Of a DNA stretch of 50,121 nt, positions 25,288-34,005 are shown piece by piece; within the stretch, counting starts at the first letter, position 1, and the number at the start of each line of letters is the position of its first letter. The DNA is taken from assembly GCA_019118645.1 (NCBI GenBank), contig DWYN01000074.1:1-50121 (forward strand), written 5' to 3'. The stretch is from Candidatus Blautia excrementipullorum. Lineage in GTDB: Bacteria; Bacillota; Clostridia; Lachnospirales; Lachnospiraceae. The notes beneath the pieces were generated by a model, which saw only the letters and a list, made by a program, of their open reading frames with translations, did not search any database and was not told the origin of the DNA. The position numbers were made by a program, and so were the translations under genes.

Positions 25288-26481
25288 TTACTTAAGGATT
25301 CTCGGAGCCGCTTTTACTTCCAGCTTTTTGAGGATCTCCTGCGGATTCTCAAATTTTGCAAGAAGGATCATAGCTGCGATAACATATGGTTTGAAGCTCG
25401 CTTCTTTATAAAGCGGGATTCTGTAGCGGTCAAATACGCTTGCGTCCACCTCGCCTGTTTCACAGCTTACGCCTGTGATATCGGCAGGCAGGCAATGCAG
25501 GTACAGAGCCTTTCCGTCCTTTGTTGTCTTCATCAGCTCTTCTGTGCAGGCCCAGTCCTTATGCTGCGCATTCTGTGCGAGAAGTTCTTTTTCCAGCTTG
25601 TCGATGCCGTCGAAATCGCCTTCTCCGTAGAGATTGGTGCGTTTTTCCATGGCTGCGAAGGGCGCCCAGCTCTTGGGATATACAATATCCGCATCCTTGA
25701 AAGCTTCTTCCATGCTGTTAGTCTTTGTGAAGGAGCCGCCGGAAGCCGCTGCGTTTTTCTTGGCAATTTCTTCTACCTCAGGCATTACATCGTATCCTTC
25801 CGGATGAGCCAGAACCACGTCCATACCGAAACGTGTCATAAGTCCGATAACACCCTGTGGAACAGAGAGCGGTTTTCCGTAGGAAGGAGAGTATGCCCAG
25901 GTCATCGCCAGTTTTTTGCCTTTCAGATTTTCCACGCCGCCGAATTCATGAATGATGTGCAGCATATCAGCCATACACTGGGTAGGATGATCCACATCGC
26001 ACTGGAGATTTACGAGGGTCGGTCTCTGCTCCAGAATGCCGTCCCGGTTTCCTTCGGTTACCGCGTCCATAAATTCTTTCTGGTATGCGTGGCCCTTTCC
26101 GATGTACATGTCATCGCGGATACCGATAACGTCAGCCATGAAGGAAACCATGTTGGCGGTTTCGCGGACAGTTTCTCCGTGGGCAATCTGAGATTTCTTC
26201 TCATCCAGATCCTGGACAGTCAGGCCAAGAAGATTGCAGGCAGAGGCAAATGAAAAACGTGTACGGGTAGAATTGTCACGGAAAATGGAGATTCCCAGTC
26301 CGGACTCAAATACCTTTGTGGAGATGTTGTTTTCTCTCATGAATCTCAGGGCGTCTGCTACGGTAAAGACAGCTTCCAGCTCTTCGTCTGTTTTATCCCA
26401 GGTCCAGAAGAAATCATTGTTGTACATTTCTTTGAAATTAAGCTTGTTTAATTTGTCGATATAGTCCTGTAATGTTTTCAT
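25288..26481 (-). CDS. ygeW: Knotted carbamoyltransferase YgeW
   Basis: 397 residues. Carbamoyl-phosphate motif STRTR at 71-75, DVDHPTQCMAD near 177, MTWAYSPSYGKPLSVPQG and HCLPADITGVSC near 342, matching E. coli YgeW almost motif for motif. The family folds like ornithine/aspartate transcarbamoylases with a knotted chain, and its substrate in E. coli is not established. With arcC downstream, it probably runs in reverse, cleaving a ureido compound with phosphate to give an amine and carbamoyl phosphate. AAGGAG precedes the start. An AT palindrome (TAATAAAATTTTATTA) lies in the short spacer to ygeY. Confidence 0.95.
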   Translation of the reverse strand: MKTLQDYIDKLNKLNFKEMYNNDFFWTWDKTDEELEAVFTVADALRFMRENNISTKVFESGLGISIFRDNSTRTRFSFASACNLLGLTVQDLDEKKSQIAHGETVRETANMVSFMADVIGIRDDMYIGKGHAYQKEFMDAVTEGNRDGILEQRPTLVNLQCDVDHPTQCMADMLHIIHEFGGVENLKGKKLAMTWAYSPSYGKPLSVPQGVIGLMTRFGMDVVLAHPEGYDVMPEVEEIAKKNAAASGGSFTKTNSMEEAFKDADIVYPKSWAPFAAMEKRTNLYGEGDFDGIDKLEKELLAQNAQHKDWACTEELMKTTKDGKALYLHCLPADITGVSCETGEVDASVFDRYRIPLYKEASFKPYVIAAMILLAKFENPQEILKKLEVKAAPRILK

Positions 26482-26514
26482 GCTAGATCTCCTTTGCGTG
26501 ATAATAAAATTTTA

Positions 26515-27825
26515 TTATTTACAGTAAACAGTTGGAAGAGCGGCATATACAGCTGCGCATCTTACCAGATCGATTTTCCATGTTTTTTCATTCGGGGCGT
26601 GAGCCTGAGCTTCCGCTCCGGGGCCGAAGCCGATACAGGGGATGCCGTTTCTTCCCATAATGGAAACGCCGTTGGTGGAGAAAGTCCATTTATCTGTAAG
26701 AGGACGGGCTTTTCTCATTTCTTCGGTTTCCGCATTGCCCAGGCGGGTTTCTCCGTAGAGGCCTTTGTAAGCTTCCTCCAGGGCTTTTGTCACTTTATGA
26801 TCCTTGGGAATCGCCCAGGTCGGGAAGTAGCACTCGATTTCGTATACGCAGCCTGTATAGGACGGACGGTCGTAGTTGTACATGGAAACCACAACGTCAT
26901 CTCCGTATTTCTTAACGCTGGGAAGCTGACGGATTTCTTCAAGGCAGCTTTCCCATGTTTCGCCGAAGGTCATGCGGCGGTCAAGGGATACCGCGCAGGA
27001 ATCCGCCACCGCGCAGCGGCTGGGAGAGGTATAGAAAATCTGGGAAACAGTGACAGTGCCCCGTCCAAGGAAGCGAGCCTCTTCCCAGTCAGGATTATAT
27101 TTGGGGTTCAGCATTTTCACAAGACCCTTGATTTCCGTCTCATCGGCGTCGTCATTTTCGTTCAGGGCGCGTACATCCTGAAGAATGTCGGCCATTTTGT
27201 AGATTGCGTTGTCGCCGCGCTCAGGAGCGGAACCGTGGCAGGAAACACCTTTTACGTCCACGCGGATCTCCATACGTCCACGCTGTCCTCTGTAAATTCC
27301 GCCGTCTGTGGGCTCTGTAGAGACAACGAATTCCGGACGGATCTTATCCTCGTTAATGATATACTGCCAGCAGAGACCATCGCAGTCTTCTTCCTGAACG
27401 GTACCCACTACCATGATTTTGCAGCCTTCCGGAATCAGATCCAGATCCTTCATGATTCTTGCGCCGTATACGGCGGAGACAAGACCGCCGCACTGGTCGG
27501 AAACGCCCCGGCCGCCGATTTCTTCCTCTGTTTCGTATCCTTCATAGGGATCGAAAGTCCAGTTATCCATGTTTCCGATGCCGACTGTGTCGATGTGGGC
27601 ATCGTATGCAATGATTCTGTCGCCTGTTCCCATGTAGCCGATTACGTTTCCCTGGGGATCGATAACCACTTCATCGAAATCAAGTCTTTTCATCTCTGCG
27701 GCGATGGTATCCACATGCGCTTTTTCATCGCAGCTCTCTCCGGGATTTCTGACGATGGCCCTTAAGAATCTGGTCATGTCGTCTTTGTAATTCTGAGCGG
27801 CTTCGTTGATCTTTGCGTAATCCAT
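26515..27825 (-). CDS. ygeY: YgeY family selenium metabolism-linked M20-type hydrolase
   Basis: 436 residues of the M20 metallo-hydrolase superfamily: [10 protein letters not shown] near residue 72 (metal His/Asp), [11 protein letters not shown] near 108 (bridging Asp), [12 protein letters not shown] near 142 (catalytic and metal Glu), and [15 protein letters not shown] near 170. These enzymes cleave amide or carbamoyl bonds of amino-acid-like substrates. It is placed between ygeX and ygeW, so a ureido- or carbamoyl-amino acid intermediate is a reasonable substrate, but this is inference. The name comes from the co-occurrence of this subfamily with selenium-dependent Mo hydroxylases. Confidence 0.94.
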   Translation of the reverse strand: MDYAKINEAAQNYKDDMTRFLRAIVRNPGESCDEKAHVDTIAAEMKRLDFDEVVIDPQGNVIGYMGTGDRIIAYDAHIDTVGIGNMDNWTFDPYEGYETEEEIGGRGVSDQCGGLVSAVYGARIMKDLDLIPEGCKIMVVGTVQEEDCDGLCWQYIINEDKIRPEFVVSTEPTDGGIYRGQRGRMEIRVDVKGVSCHGSAPERGDNAIYKMADILQDVRALNENDDADETEIKGLVKMLNPKYNPDWEEARFLGRGTVTVSQIFYTSPSRCAVADSCAVSLDRRMTFGETWESCLEEIRQLPSVKKYGDDVVVSMYNYDRPSYTGCVYEIECYFPTWAIPKDHKVTKALEEAYKGLYGETRLGNAETEEMRKARPLTDKWTFSTNGVSIMGRNGIPCIGFGPGAEAQAHAPNEKTWKIDLVRCAAVYAALPTVYCK

Positions 27826-27939
27826 TGTAAATTCCTCCCATATGTTTATTGTTTCATAAATATTTTTCCGTTTCTGCAGACAGGATGGTGTAAAATCTGA
27901 ATCGTTATATATCGTCCTGCCGGAAAAAGCCGGCGCTTT

Positions 27940-29169
27940 TTATTTGCTCATGGATTTGTCTGTTCCGTAGAGACCGTCCCAGACAATTTCCCGGTAACGT
28001 ACCGGATCCGTGTCTCCTTCTGTGGAGATCACAAGGATGTTGGAGTTTTCATCCAGTTTCAGGGCTTTTTTCAGCTCCGATGCGTCTTCGTCATGGAGGG
28101 CTGTATAGGCAAGCCCAAGGGGGACAGATCCGGATTCGCCGGATACTATATGGGGATCGCCCTCCAGAGGATTCGCGTAAATTCTGGTGGCTTTTGCACT
28201 CATCCAGTCAGGACAGGAAGCAAATACCGACACATGGTTCCGGAGAATATCCCAGCCGATGGTGTTTCCCTCGCCGCAGGCAAGACCGGCCATAATGGTG
28301 TTCAGATCACCGGCTACGTTAACCAGATCACCTGTCTTTTTTACAGCGGAGCGGTAGAGACAGTCAGCGGCGCTGGCCTCGCAGACCACCATAACCGGCG
28401 GATTTTCTTTATATTTGCTGGCGAAATAGCCTACGACAGCTCCGGCCAGGGATCCTACGCCGGCCTGTACGAACACATGAGTGGGACGGTCTACGCCGTC
28501 TTCTTTTAACTGCTGATCGGCTTCCATGACCAGAGTTCCGTATCCCTGCATGATCCAGGAGGGAATTTCCTCATAGCCTTCCCATGCGGTATCCTGAACG
28601 ATGATGCCGTGCTCTGTTTTTGCGGCCTCCGCGGCGGCCATTCTTACGCAGTCGTCGTAATTGACTTCCTCAATGGTGACAGTGGCGCCTTCTTTTGCGA
28701 TATTGTCGAATCTTGTCTTCGTGGTGCCCTTAGGCATTCGGACAACCGCTTTCTGTCCAAGACGCTTGGCTGCCCAAGCAACGCCTCTGCCGTGGTTGCC
28801 GTCCGTTGCGGTAAAGAAAGTTGCCTGACCGAATTCTTCCCTCAGCTTTTCGGAGGAGAGCACATTGTAAGGCAGCTCGCTGATATCCTTTCCCAGTTCT
28901 TTGGCGATATACCGGCCCATGGCATAGGAACCGCCCAGTACCTTAAAAGCATTCAGGCCGAACCGGTAAGATTCATCTTTGCAGTAGATGTTTTTTACAC
29001 CCAGGAAAGCGGCCAGAGCGGAAAGCTTCTGCAGGGGAGTTACCGTGTACTGAGGAAAACTCTTGTGAAATTCATTGGCTTTTTTTACGTTGTCTTCAGA
29101 CATCAATTCAAGATAAGCATCATCGGATTTGGGAACCTCATTCACGGTCCACTTTAATCCTTCTGTCAT
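27940..29169 (-). CDS. ygeX: Diaminopropionate ammonia-lyase
   Basis: 409 residues, PLP fold-type II. The lysine of RFGLNAFKVLGGSYA (about residue 75) should carry PLP; FFTATDGNHGRGVAWAA and VQAGVGSLAGAVVGYF are the cofactor phosphate and glycine-loop regions. It converts 2,3-diaminopropionate to pyruvate and two ammonia. First gene of the minus-strand yge unit, with a GGAGGGG site before ATG and a good promoter about 95 bases upstream. The 114-base spacer to ygeY contains a short GC hairpin without a T-run. Confidence 0.96.
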   Translation of the reverse strand: MTEGLKWTVNEVPKSDDAYLELMSEDNVKKANEFHKSFPQYTVTPLQKLSALAAFLGVKNIYCKDESYRFGLNAFKVLGGSYAMGRYIAKELGKDISELPYNVLSSEKLREEFGQATFFTATDGNHGRGVAWAAKRLGQKAVVRMPKGTTKTRFDNIAKEGATVTIEEVNYDDCVRMAAAEAAKTEHGIIVQDTAWEGYEEIPSWIMQGYGTLVMEADQQLKEDGVDRPTHVFVQAGVGSLAGAVVGYFASKYKENPPVMVVCEASAADCLYRSAVKKTGDLVNVAGDLNTIMAGLACGEGNTIGWDILRNHVSVFASCPDWMSAKATRIYANPLEGDPHIVSGESGSVPLGLAYTALHDEDASELKKALKLDENSNILVISTEGDTDPVRYREIVWDGLYGTDKSMSK

Positions 29170-29264
29170 AGAAACCCCTCCTTCGTTTTTTGTGCGTTGG
29201 ATTTTTCACATCTGTCTGAGATGGACTGAAAAATAATGATTTCGAAATTCTTTTTCATGTCTCT

Positions 29265-29292
29265 ATCATATCATAAAACAGGGATTTTGCAA
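29265..29292 (-). promoter_or_regulatory. Promoter of ygeX-ygeY-ygeW-arcC
   Basis: On the minus strand TTGCAA (29292-29287), 16-base spacer, TATGAT (29270-29265), preceded by TGA as an extended -10. Leader of about 90 bases to the ygeX start. Confidence 0.7.
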
Positions 29293-29416
29293 TAGAGAAA
29301 TACAAAAACTTTTAGGTTTTTCAAAAAAAATTTAGAGCTGTAAAAAAATATTATTTCCCACGAAAAGAACAGGAAAAAGAAACTCCGGGAAGAATGAAAA
29401 ATAACGATTCACTGCG

Positions 29417-29445
29417 TTGAAATAACACGAATCCTGTGCTAAAAT
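29417..29445 (+). promoter_or_regulatory. Promoter of the DUF1015 gene
   Basis: TTGAAA (29417-29422), 17-base spacer, TAAAAT (29440-29445). A 5-bp inverted repeat (GTGCT/AGCAC) straddles the -10 and could be an operator. Confidence 0.75.
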
Positions 29446-29508
29446 AAGCACGTATTTTGTATGAAGAATCAGCTTATAACAGCAGAATGAAGGAGGAAAC
29501 CGAGTATT

Positions 29509-30759
29509 ATGGCTATTTTTCAGACATTTCGCGCCCTGCGCCCTGTTCCGGAGAAAGCGGAAAAGGTGGCAGCTCTTCCGTATGATGTGGTATCGCGGGA
29601 GGAAGCGCGGCTCATCGGAGAGAAAAATCCGGATTCCTTTCTGCATGTGGACCGTGCGGAAATGGATCTGCCTGCAGACACCGGCCTTTACGACAGCATT
29701 GTATACGAGCAGGCCAGGAAAAATCTTCAGAAAATGGAGGAAAACGGATCTCTGATTCAGGATGAAAAGCCTTGCTATTATATTTACGAGCTAACAAGAA
29801 AAGGAAAGACGCAGACAGGTATTGTGGGGTGCTGCTCCATCGACGACTATATAAACGGTACTGTGAAGAAGCATGAACTTACGCGGGAGGACAAAGAGAC
29901 GGACAGAATCCGCCATGTGGATGCATGTGACGCGAATACCGGTCCGATTTTTCTTGCCTGCCGGTATTCCGGGGAGCTGCTTGCTCTTATGGAAGAGTGG
30001 AAAAAGGAACATGCTCCGGTTTACGATTTCCTGGCAGATGACCAGGTGACTCACCGGGTGTGGATAATTGACGGGGGCAGAGAAATAGAAAATATCGCGG
30101 ATGAATTTCAGAAAATTCCTTCTTTATATATTGCGGACGGACATCACAGGGCTGCCTCTGCAGTTAAGGTGGGGCTGAAGAGGCGGGAGGAACATCCGGG
30201 TTATACAGGAAAAGAAGAATTCAATTATTTTCTTTCGGTGGTGTTTCCCTCTGACCAGCTGACCATCCTGCCTTATAACCGTGTGGTGAAGGATTTAAAC
30301 GGCCTTACGGAAAAAGCCTTTCTCGCAGGTCTGAAATTTAACTTTGAACTGATGCTGATGCCCGGATTTCCATGCAAACCGGTGGAAAAGCACTGCATAG
30401 GCATGTATGTGGGGGGACAATGGTATCATCTGAAGGCATGGGAAGATATCTACCAGAAAAAGGACATCGTAGGCCAGCTTGACGTATCCCTTCTCCAGGA
30501 AAAGGTTCTGTCCCCTATGCTGGGAATCGGGGATCCGAGAACCGATAAAAGAATCCATTTTGTGGGAGGCAGCCATAAGCTTTCGGAACTTCAGGCAATG
30601 GCAGACGAGACAGGGGGTGTGGCCTTCGCCATGTTTCCTACTTCCATGGAAGACCTGATGGCGATTGCGGACGAGGGTAAGCTGATGCCGCCGAAGTCCA
30701 CCTGGTTTGAGCCGAAACTGCGCAGCGGTCTGTTTATCCACAAATTTGAGACTGTGTAA
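29509..30759 (+). CDS. DUF1015 family protein
   Basis: 416 residues with the DUF1015 layout: IFQTFRALRPVPEKAEKVAALPYDVV at the N-terminus, SFLHVDRAE near 45, the YIADGHHRAASA motif near 208 and FLSVVFPSDQLTILPYNR after it. In many Firmicutes this family is encoded beside serA/serC, but neither is next to it here. Its GHHR motif suggests a nuclease- or hydrolase-like fold, but no reaction is known. AAGGAGG-type site before ATG 29509; own promoter and terminator, so probably transcribed alone. Confidence 0.88.
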   Translation: MAIFQTFRALRPVPEKAEKVAALPYDVVSREEARLIGEKNPDSFLHVDRAEMDLPADTGLYDSIVYEQARKNLQKMEENGSLIQDEKPCYYIYELTRKGKTQTGIVGCCSIDDYINGTVKKHELTREDKETDRIRHVDACDANTGPIFLACRYSGELLALMEEWKKEHAPVYDFLADDQVTHRVWIIDGGREIENIADEFQKIPSLYIADGHHRAASAVKVGLKRREEHPGYTGKEEFNYFLSVVFPSDQLTILPYNRVVKDLNGLTEKAFLAGLKFNFELMLMPGFPCKPVEKHCIGMYVGGQWYHLKAWEDIYQKKDIVGQLDVSLLQEKVLSPMLGIGDPRTDKRIHFVGGSHKLSELQAMADETGGVAFAMFPTSMEDLMAIADEGKLMPPKSTWFEPKLRSGLFIHKFETV

Positions 30760-30797
30760 AAATCAGCCGGAAAGAAACTGAATTCAGCAGCAGACAT

Positions 30798-30827
30798 GCC
30801 GGAAATCGAAAAGAGCTTCCGGTTTTT
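30798..30827 (+). terminator. Probable terminator after the DUF1015 gene
   Basis: Stem CCGGAA (30799-30804) with TTCCGG (30817-30822), 12-base loop, then five T. The stem is short; some read-through into the ydjI-like gene is plausible. Confidence 0.6.
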
Positions 30828-30847
30828 GGAGAAGAGAGGAGCAGATT

Positions 30848-31954
30848 ATGGGTTTGATAAAAGCAGCCATTGGCGCAGCGGGAGGAACACTTGCCGATCA
30901 ATGGAAAGAATATTTTTACTGTGATTCCATGCCGGGAGACGTACTGGTCATGAAGGCAAGGAAGAGAACCTCAGGCCGTTCTTCCAACAGACACGGCGGG
31001 GAAAATATCATCAGCAGCGGTTCCGTAGTCGCGGTAAACGACGGACAGTGCATGCTGATCGTGGAGCAGGGCAGAGTAGCTGACTTCTGCGCGGAACCGG
31101 GAGAATACATTTACGATTCTTCCACAGAGCCTTCCCTGTTCTGCGGAGATCTGGAGGACAATATACAGGCTGTTTTTCAGGAAATCGGAAAAAGATTCGG
31201 CTTCGGGGGAGAGGCGCCGAAGGACCAGAGAGTATATTTTGTCAATACAAAAGAAATCACCGGAAATAAATATGGAACTCCGGGCCCGATTCCTTTCCGG
31301 GTAGTGGATCCGAATATCGGGCTGGATATGGATATTTCTGTAAAATGTTTTGGGGAGTACAGCTACCGGATTGCGAATCCTGTACTGTTTTATACCAATG
31401 TCTGCGGCAATGTGGAAAATGAGTTTTCCAGGGAGGAGATAGACAGCCAGCTGAAAAGTGAAGTGATGACGGCCCTCCAGCCTGCGTTTTCCCGTATCTC
31501 GGATCTGGGCATCCGTTACAGCTCCCTGCCCGGACATACGGTGGAACTTTCACAGGCTATGAACGTGATTCTGTCGGAAAAATGGGAAAACCTCAGGGGA
31601 ATCCGAATGGTTTCCTTCGGCGTTTCCAGCGTCAGGGCATCCCAGGAAGATGAGGCAATGCTGAAGGAACTTCAGCGGAACGCGGTGTTCCGGAACCCTT
31701 CCATGGCGGCTGCTCAGATGGTGGGAGCTCAGGCGTCGGCCGTACAGGCGGCTGCCGCGAATCCAAACGCAGGAGCCGCCATGGCTTTTGCCGGAATGAA
31801 TATGGCTGCCGGAGCAGGCGGAGTCAATGTGCAGAATCTGTATGCCATGGGGCAGGCGGCAGGGCAGCCTGTGCAGAAGGAATCCTGGGTTTGCGCCTGC
31901 GGTACGGTAAATTCCGGAAAATTCTGTTCTGAGTGCGGAAAACCAAAACCATAA
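30848..31954 (+). CDS. ydjI: SPFH-domain protein with C-terminal zinc ribbon (YdjI-like)
   Basis: 368 residues. An SPFH/virion-core-like domain spans about 30-290 (GEYIYDSSTEPSLF, GTPGPIPFRV, QLKSEVMTALQPAFSRI). An Ala/Gly/Met-rich linker follows (about 295-345), then a zinc ribbon with CAC and CSEC pairs at the very end. Bacillus YdjI has this design and acts with YdjG/YdjH in recruiting PspA to stressed membranes. The two following genes are YdjG- and YdjH-like, supporting the same module. GAGAGGAG lies before ATG 30848. Confidence 0.88.
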   Translation: MGLIKAAIGAAGGTLADQWKEYFYCDSMPGDVLVMKARKRTSGRSSNRHGGENIISSGSVVAVNDGQCMLIVEQGRVADFCAEPGEYIYDSSTEPSLFCGDLEDNIQAVFQEIGKRFGFGGEAPKDQRVYFVNTKEITGNKYGTPGPIPFRVVDPNIGLDMDISVKCFGEYSYRIANPVLFYTNVCGNVENEFSREEIDSQLKSEVMTALQPAFSRISDLGIRYSSLPGHTVELSQAMNVILSEKWENLRGIRMVSFGVSSVRASQEDEAMLKELQRNAVFRNPSMAAAQMVGAQASAVQAAAANPNAGAAMAFAGMNMAAGAGGVNVQNLYAMGQAAGQPVQKESWVCACGTVNSGKFCSECGKPKP

Positions 31955-31971
31955 GAGAAAGAGGCTAAAAG

Positions 31972-33066
31972 ATGGAAGTCCTGAATTATAAATGTCCAAA
32001 CTGTTCAGCTGGCCTGAAGTTTGACAGCAAGACGCAGAAGATGGCCTGTGAATACTGCGGAAGTTCTTACAGTGTGGAGGAACTGGAACAGATTGCCCAG
32101 GAGGGGGATCCCCTGGAAGAAGAGGATGAGAAAGAGCACTGGGAGGGATTTTCCCCCGAAGAGTTCGGAGCGGACGACGGGATGGCGGTATGGACCTGTC
32201 CTTCCTGCGGGGCGCAGCTGATAACGGAAAAGACAACAGGAGCGGCGGTCTGTCCCTACTGCGGTGGCCCCATGATTATGCCGGAACAGTTCGAAGGCGC
32301 GTACCGGCCGGATTATGTGATTCCATTTCGCAAATCCAGGGAAGAGGCCCTGGAAGCTCTGAAAAAACATTATCTGGGCAAACCGCTTCTGCCCGCTTCC
32401 TTTAAAAGTGAAAGCCATCTAAAGGAAATCAAAGCGGTCTATGTTCCCTTCTGGCTGTTCGATCTGGATGGATCGGGACGTTTCCAGTACCGGGGAACAA
32501 GAACGAGATTCTGGGAAGACGGAAATTATCAGTACACAGAAACTTCGCATTACCATATTGTAAGACGGGCCAGGATGAGTTTTTCACGGATTCCTGTAGA
32601 CGGATCGGAAAAGATCGGCGACACAATGATGGAGGCGATTGAACCCTTTGATTATCAGGACTTAAAGCCTTTTCACATTTCTTTTCTTTCCGGTTATATG
32701 GCGGACAAGTATGACAAAGAGCCGGATGATCTTACCGGAAGAGTGCGGGAGCGCATGGAGGAAAGCCTTAAACGCAGCATCCGGAACACAGTATTCGGAT
32801 ATGATACCGTAGTTCCTGTTCAGGAAGACGTCCGTGTTGCCAAAAAAGGAAAAGTGGCATACGGCCTTTTTCCCGTGTGGTTTTTAAATACCAGATGGAA
32901 CGGCCGGGAATATCCTTTTGTTATGAACGGGCAGACAGGAAAAATATGCGGGGATCTTCCGGTAGCAAAGGAGATGGCGGCTGCGTACTGGGGAAAGCGA
33001 CAGATTCTTTTTACGGTAATTTTTGCGGTGATTTTGATGCTTTTGAGACTGACGGGGGTGATCTGA
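31972..33066 (+). CDS. Zinc-ribbon membrane protein (YdjG-like)
   Basis: 364 residues with two CxxC...CxxC zinc ribbons (CPNC/CEYC at residues about 8-30; CPSC/CPYC at about 74-100), a central beta-rich region (VPFWLFDLDGSG, PVWFLNTRWNGREYPFVMNGQTG) and one membrane helix at the extreme C-terminus (about 343-362). The build matches the Bacillus YdjG group. It follows the ydjI-like gene by 17 bases and directly abuts the TPM gene. The TFIIB-type ribbon probably mediates protein contacts rather than transcription. Confidence 0.85.
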   Translation: MEVLNYKCPNCSAGLKFDSKTQKMACEYCGSSYSVEELEQIAQEGDPLEEEDEKEHWEGFSPEEFGADDGMAVWTCPSCGAQLITEKTTGAAVCPYCGGPMIMPEQFEGAYRPDYVIPFRKSREEALEALKKHYLGKPLLPASFKSESHLKEIKAVYVPFWLFDLDGSGRFQYRGTRTRFWEDGNYQYTETSHYHIVRRARMSFSRIPVDGSEKIGDTMMEAIEPFDYQDLKPFHISFLSGYMADKYDKEPDDLTGRVRERMEESLKRSIRNTVFGYDTVVPVQEDVRVAKKGKVAYGLFPVWFLNTRWNGREYPFVMNGQTGKICGDLPVAKEMAAAYWGKRQILFTVIFAVILMLLRLTGVI

Positions 33067-33936
33067 ATGGAACAGCAGAAAGCAGAGATTTGTCCTGAAG
33101 CTGACAGAATCCGGAAATCGGGCGGGAGATACAGAAAAATCCTGCTGGCTTTTCTGACGGCGCTGATGCTTCTGGCTGCAGCGGAAGTCCCTGCGGCGGC
33201 TGAGCCAGGGGGAGTCTTCGATGAGTACGGCAGTCTGGACGAGGAAGAACGGAGAGAGCTGGAGCAGAGAACCGAGGAGATTTACGACCGCTTTCAGTTT
33301 GAAACAGTTTTTCTTATTTCCCGCAATATCGGGGAAAACAGGGATTATCGCCAGTATGCTGCGGAATTTATGCAGGAAGAAGATATTGGATACGGAGAAT
33401 CAAGAGACGGCATGTGTGTGTTCCACCAGCCGGATGCCCGAAACATTACGATTGTATTCCGGGGAGAGGCTCAGAAGGCGTTTACAGACCGTATTCAAAA
33501 CATCATACTGGACAACTGCACAGAGAAGCTGCGGGAGGAGGATACATACGGAGCGTACTGCATTATACTGGACGATCTGGAAAAGGGACTGAGCCGGGAG
33601 GCTTCGGGAAAGACAATCCGTCCGGTGGATCTCAGCCATACTCCTGTGGCTCTGGAAATACTGAAATGGATTTTGATCTCCTTTGGGGCGGCAGCGGTCC
33701 CTGCCCTCTTTCTGACCTGGTATCAGCGTCATCGGATGATTACGGAAGTTCCTCAGCCGAACGCGGATGCATATACAGAGGAAAGCGGGTTTCAATGCCA
33801 GGAAATGAGAGATATGTTTGTGTACAGAACTGTGACAAGAACCAGAAAACCGGATGAACATGAGCATCACGGAGGTTCCTCAGGCAGTTTCACAAGCGGC
33901 GGAGAAAGTTTTTCCGGATCCAGCAGAAATTATTAG
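33067..33936 (+). CDS. TPM-domain membrane protein (YdjH/YgcG-like)
   Basis: 289 residues. A signal-type or membrane helix at about 25-42 ends in AAAEP, followed by a TPM domain (about 45-180: VFDEYGSLDEEERRELEQ, FETVFLIS, GMCVFHQPDARNITIVF). A second membrane helix is at about 198-220, and the C-terminus is Gly/Ser-rich (GGSSGSFTSGGESFSG). TPM proteins are associated with membrane repair or stress. The start codon abuts the previous stop. Third gene of the ydjI-ydjG-ydjH-like set; no pspA gene is adjacent. Confidence 0.85.
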   Translation: MEQQKAEICPEADRIRKSGGRYRKILLAFLTALMLLAAAEVPAAAEPGGVFDEYGSLDEEERRELEQRTEEIYDRFQFETVFLISRNIGENRDYRQYAAEFMQEEDIGYGESRDGMCVFHQPDARNITIVFRGEAQKAFTDRIQNIILDNCTEKLREEDTYGAYCIILDDLEKGLSREASGKTIRPVDLSHTPVALEILKWILISFGAAAVPALFLTWYQRHRMITEVPQPNADAYTEESGFQCQEMRDMFVYRTVTRTRKPDEHEHHGGSSGSFTSGGESFSGSSRNY

Positions 33937-34005
33937 TGATCAGACTGGAGAAATTTTTCCGTATAAATTGTTTTTCAGTAAAAATACGTGCGAGAGGTGA
34001 CAGCT

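Larger units (their letters stand above)
29170..29508. other. Divergent intergenic region between ygeX and the DUF1015 gene
   Basis: 339 bases, AT-rich, no gene. It contains the minus-strand ygeX promoter (29265-29292) and the plus-strand DUF1015 promoter (29417-29445). An inverted repeat GTGCT-AAAATA-AGCAC spans the latter's -10 box. Confidence 0.75.

Noticed and set aside
26494..27765. Long plus-strand open frame opposite ygeY (423 codons), and a similar one at 25189-26253 opposite ygeW
   Set aside because: Both are antisense shadows of well-supported minus-strand enzymes, a result of codon bias; no ribosome site or known domain.
27915..27940. Hairpin GCCGG/CCGGC between ygeX and ygeY as an operon terminator
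   Set aside because: Only 5 bp, with the T-run in the loop and none after the stem on the minus strand; transcription probably continues into ygeY.
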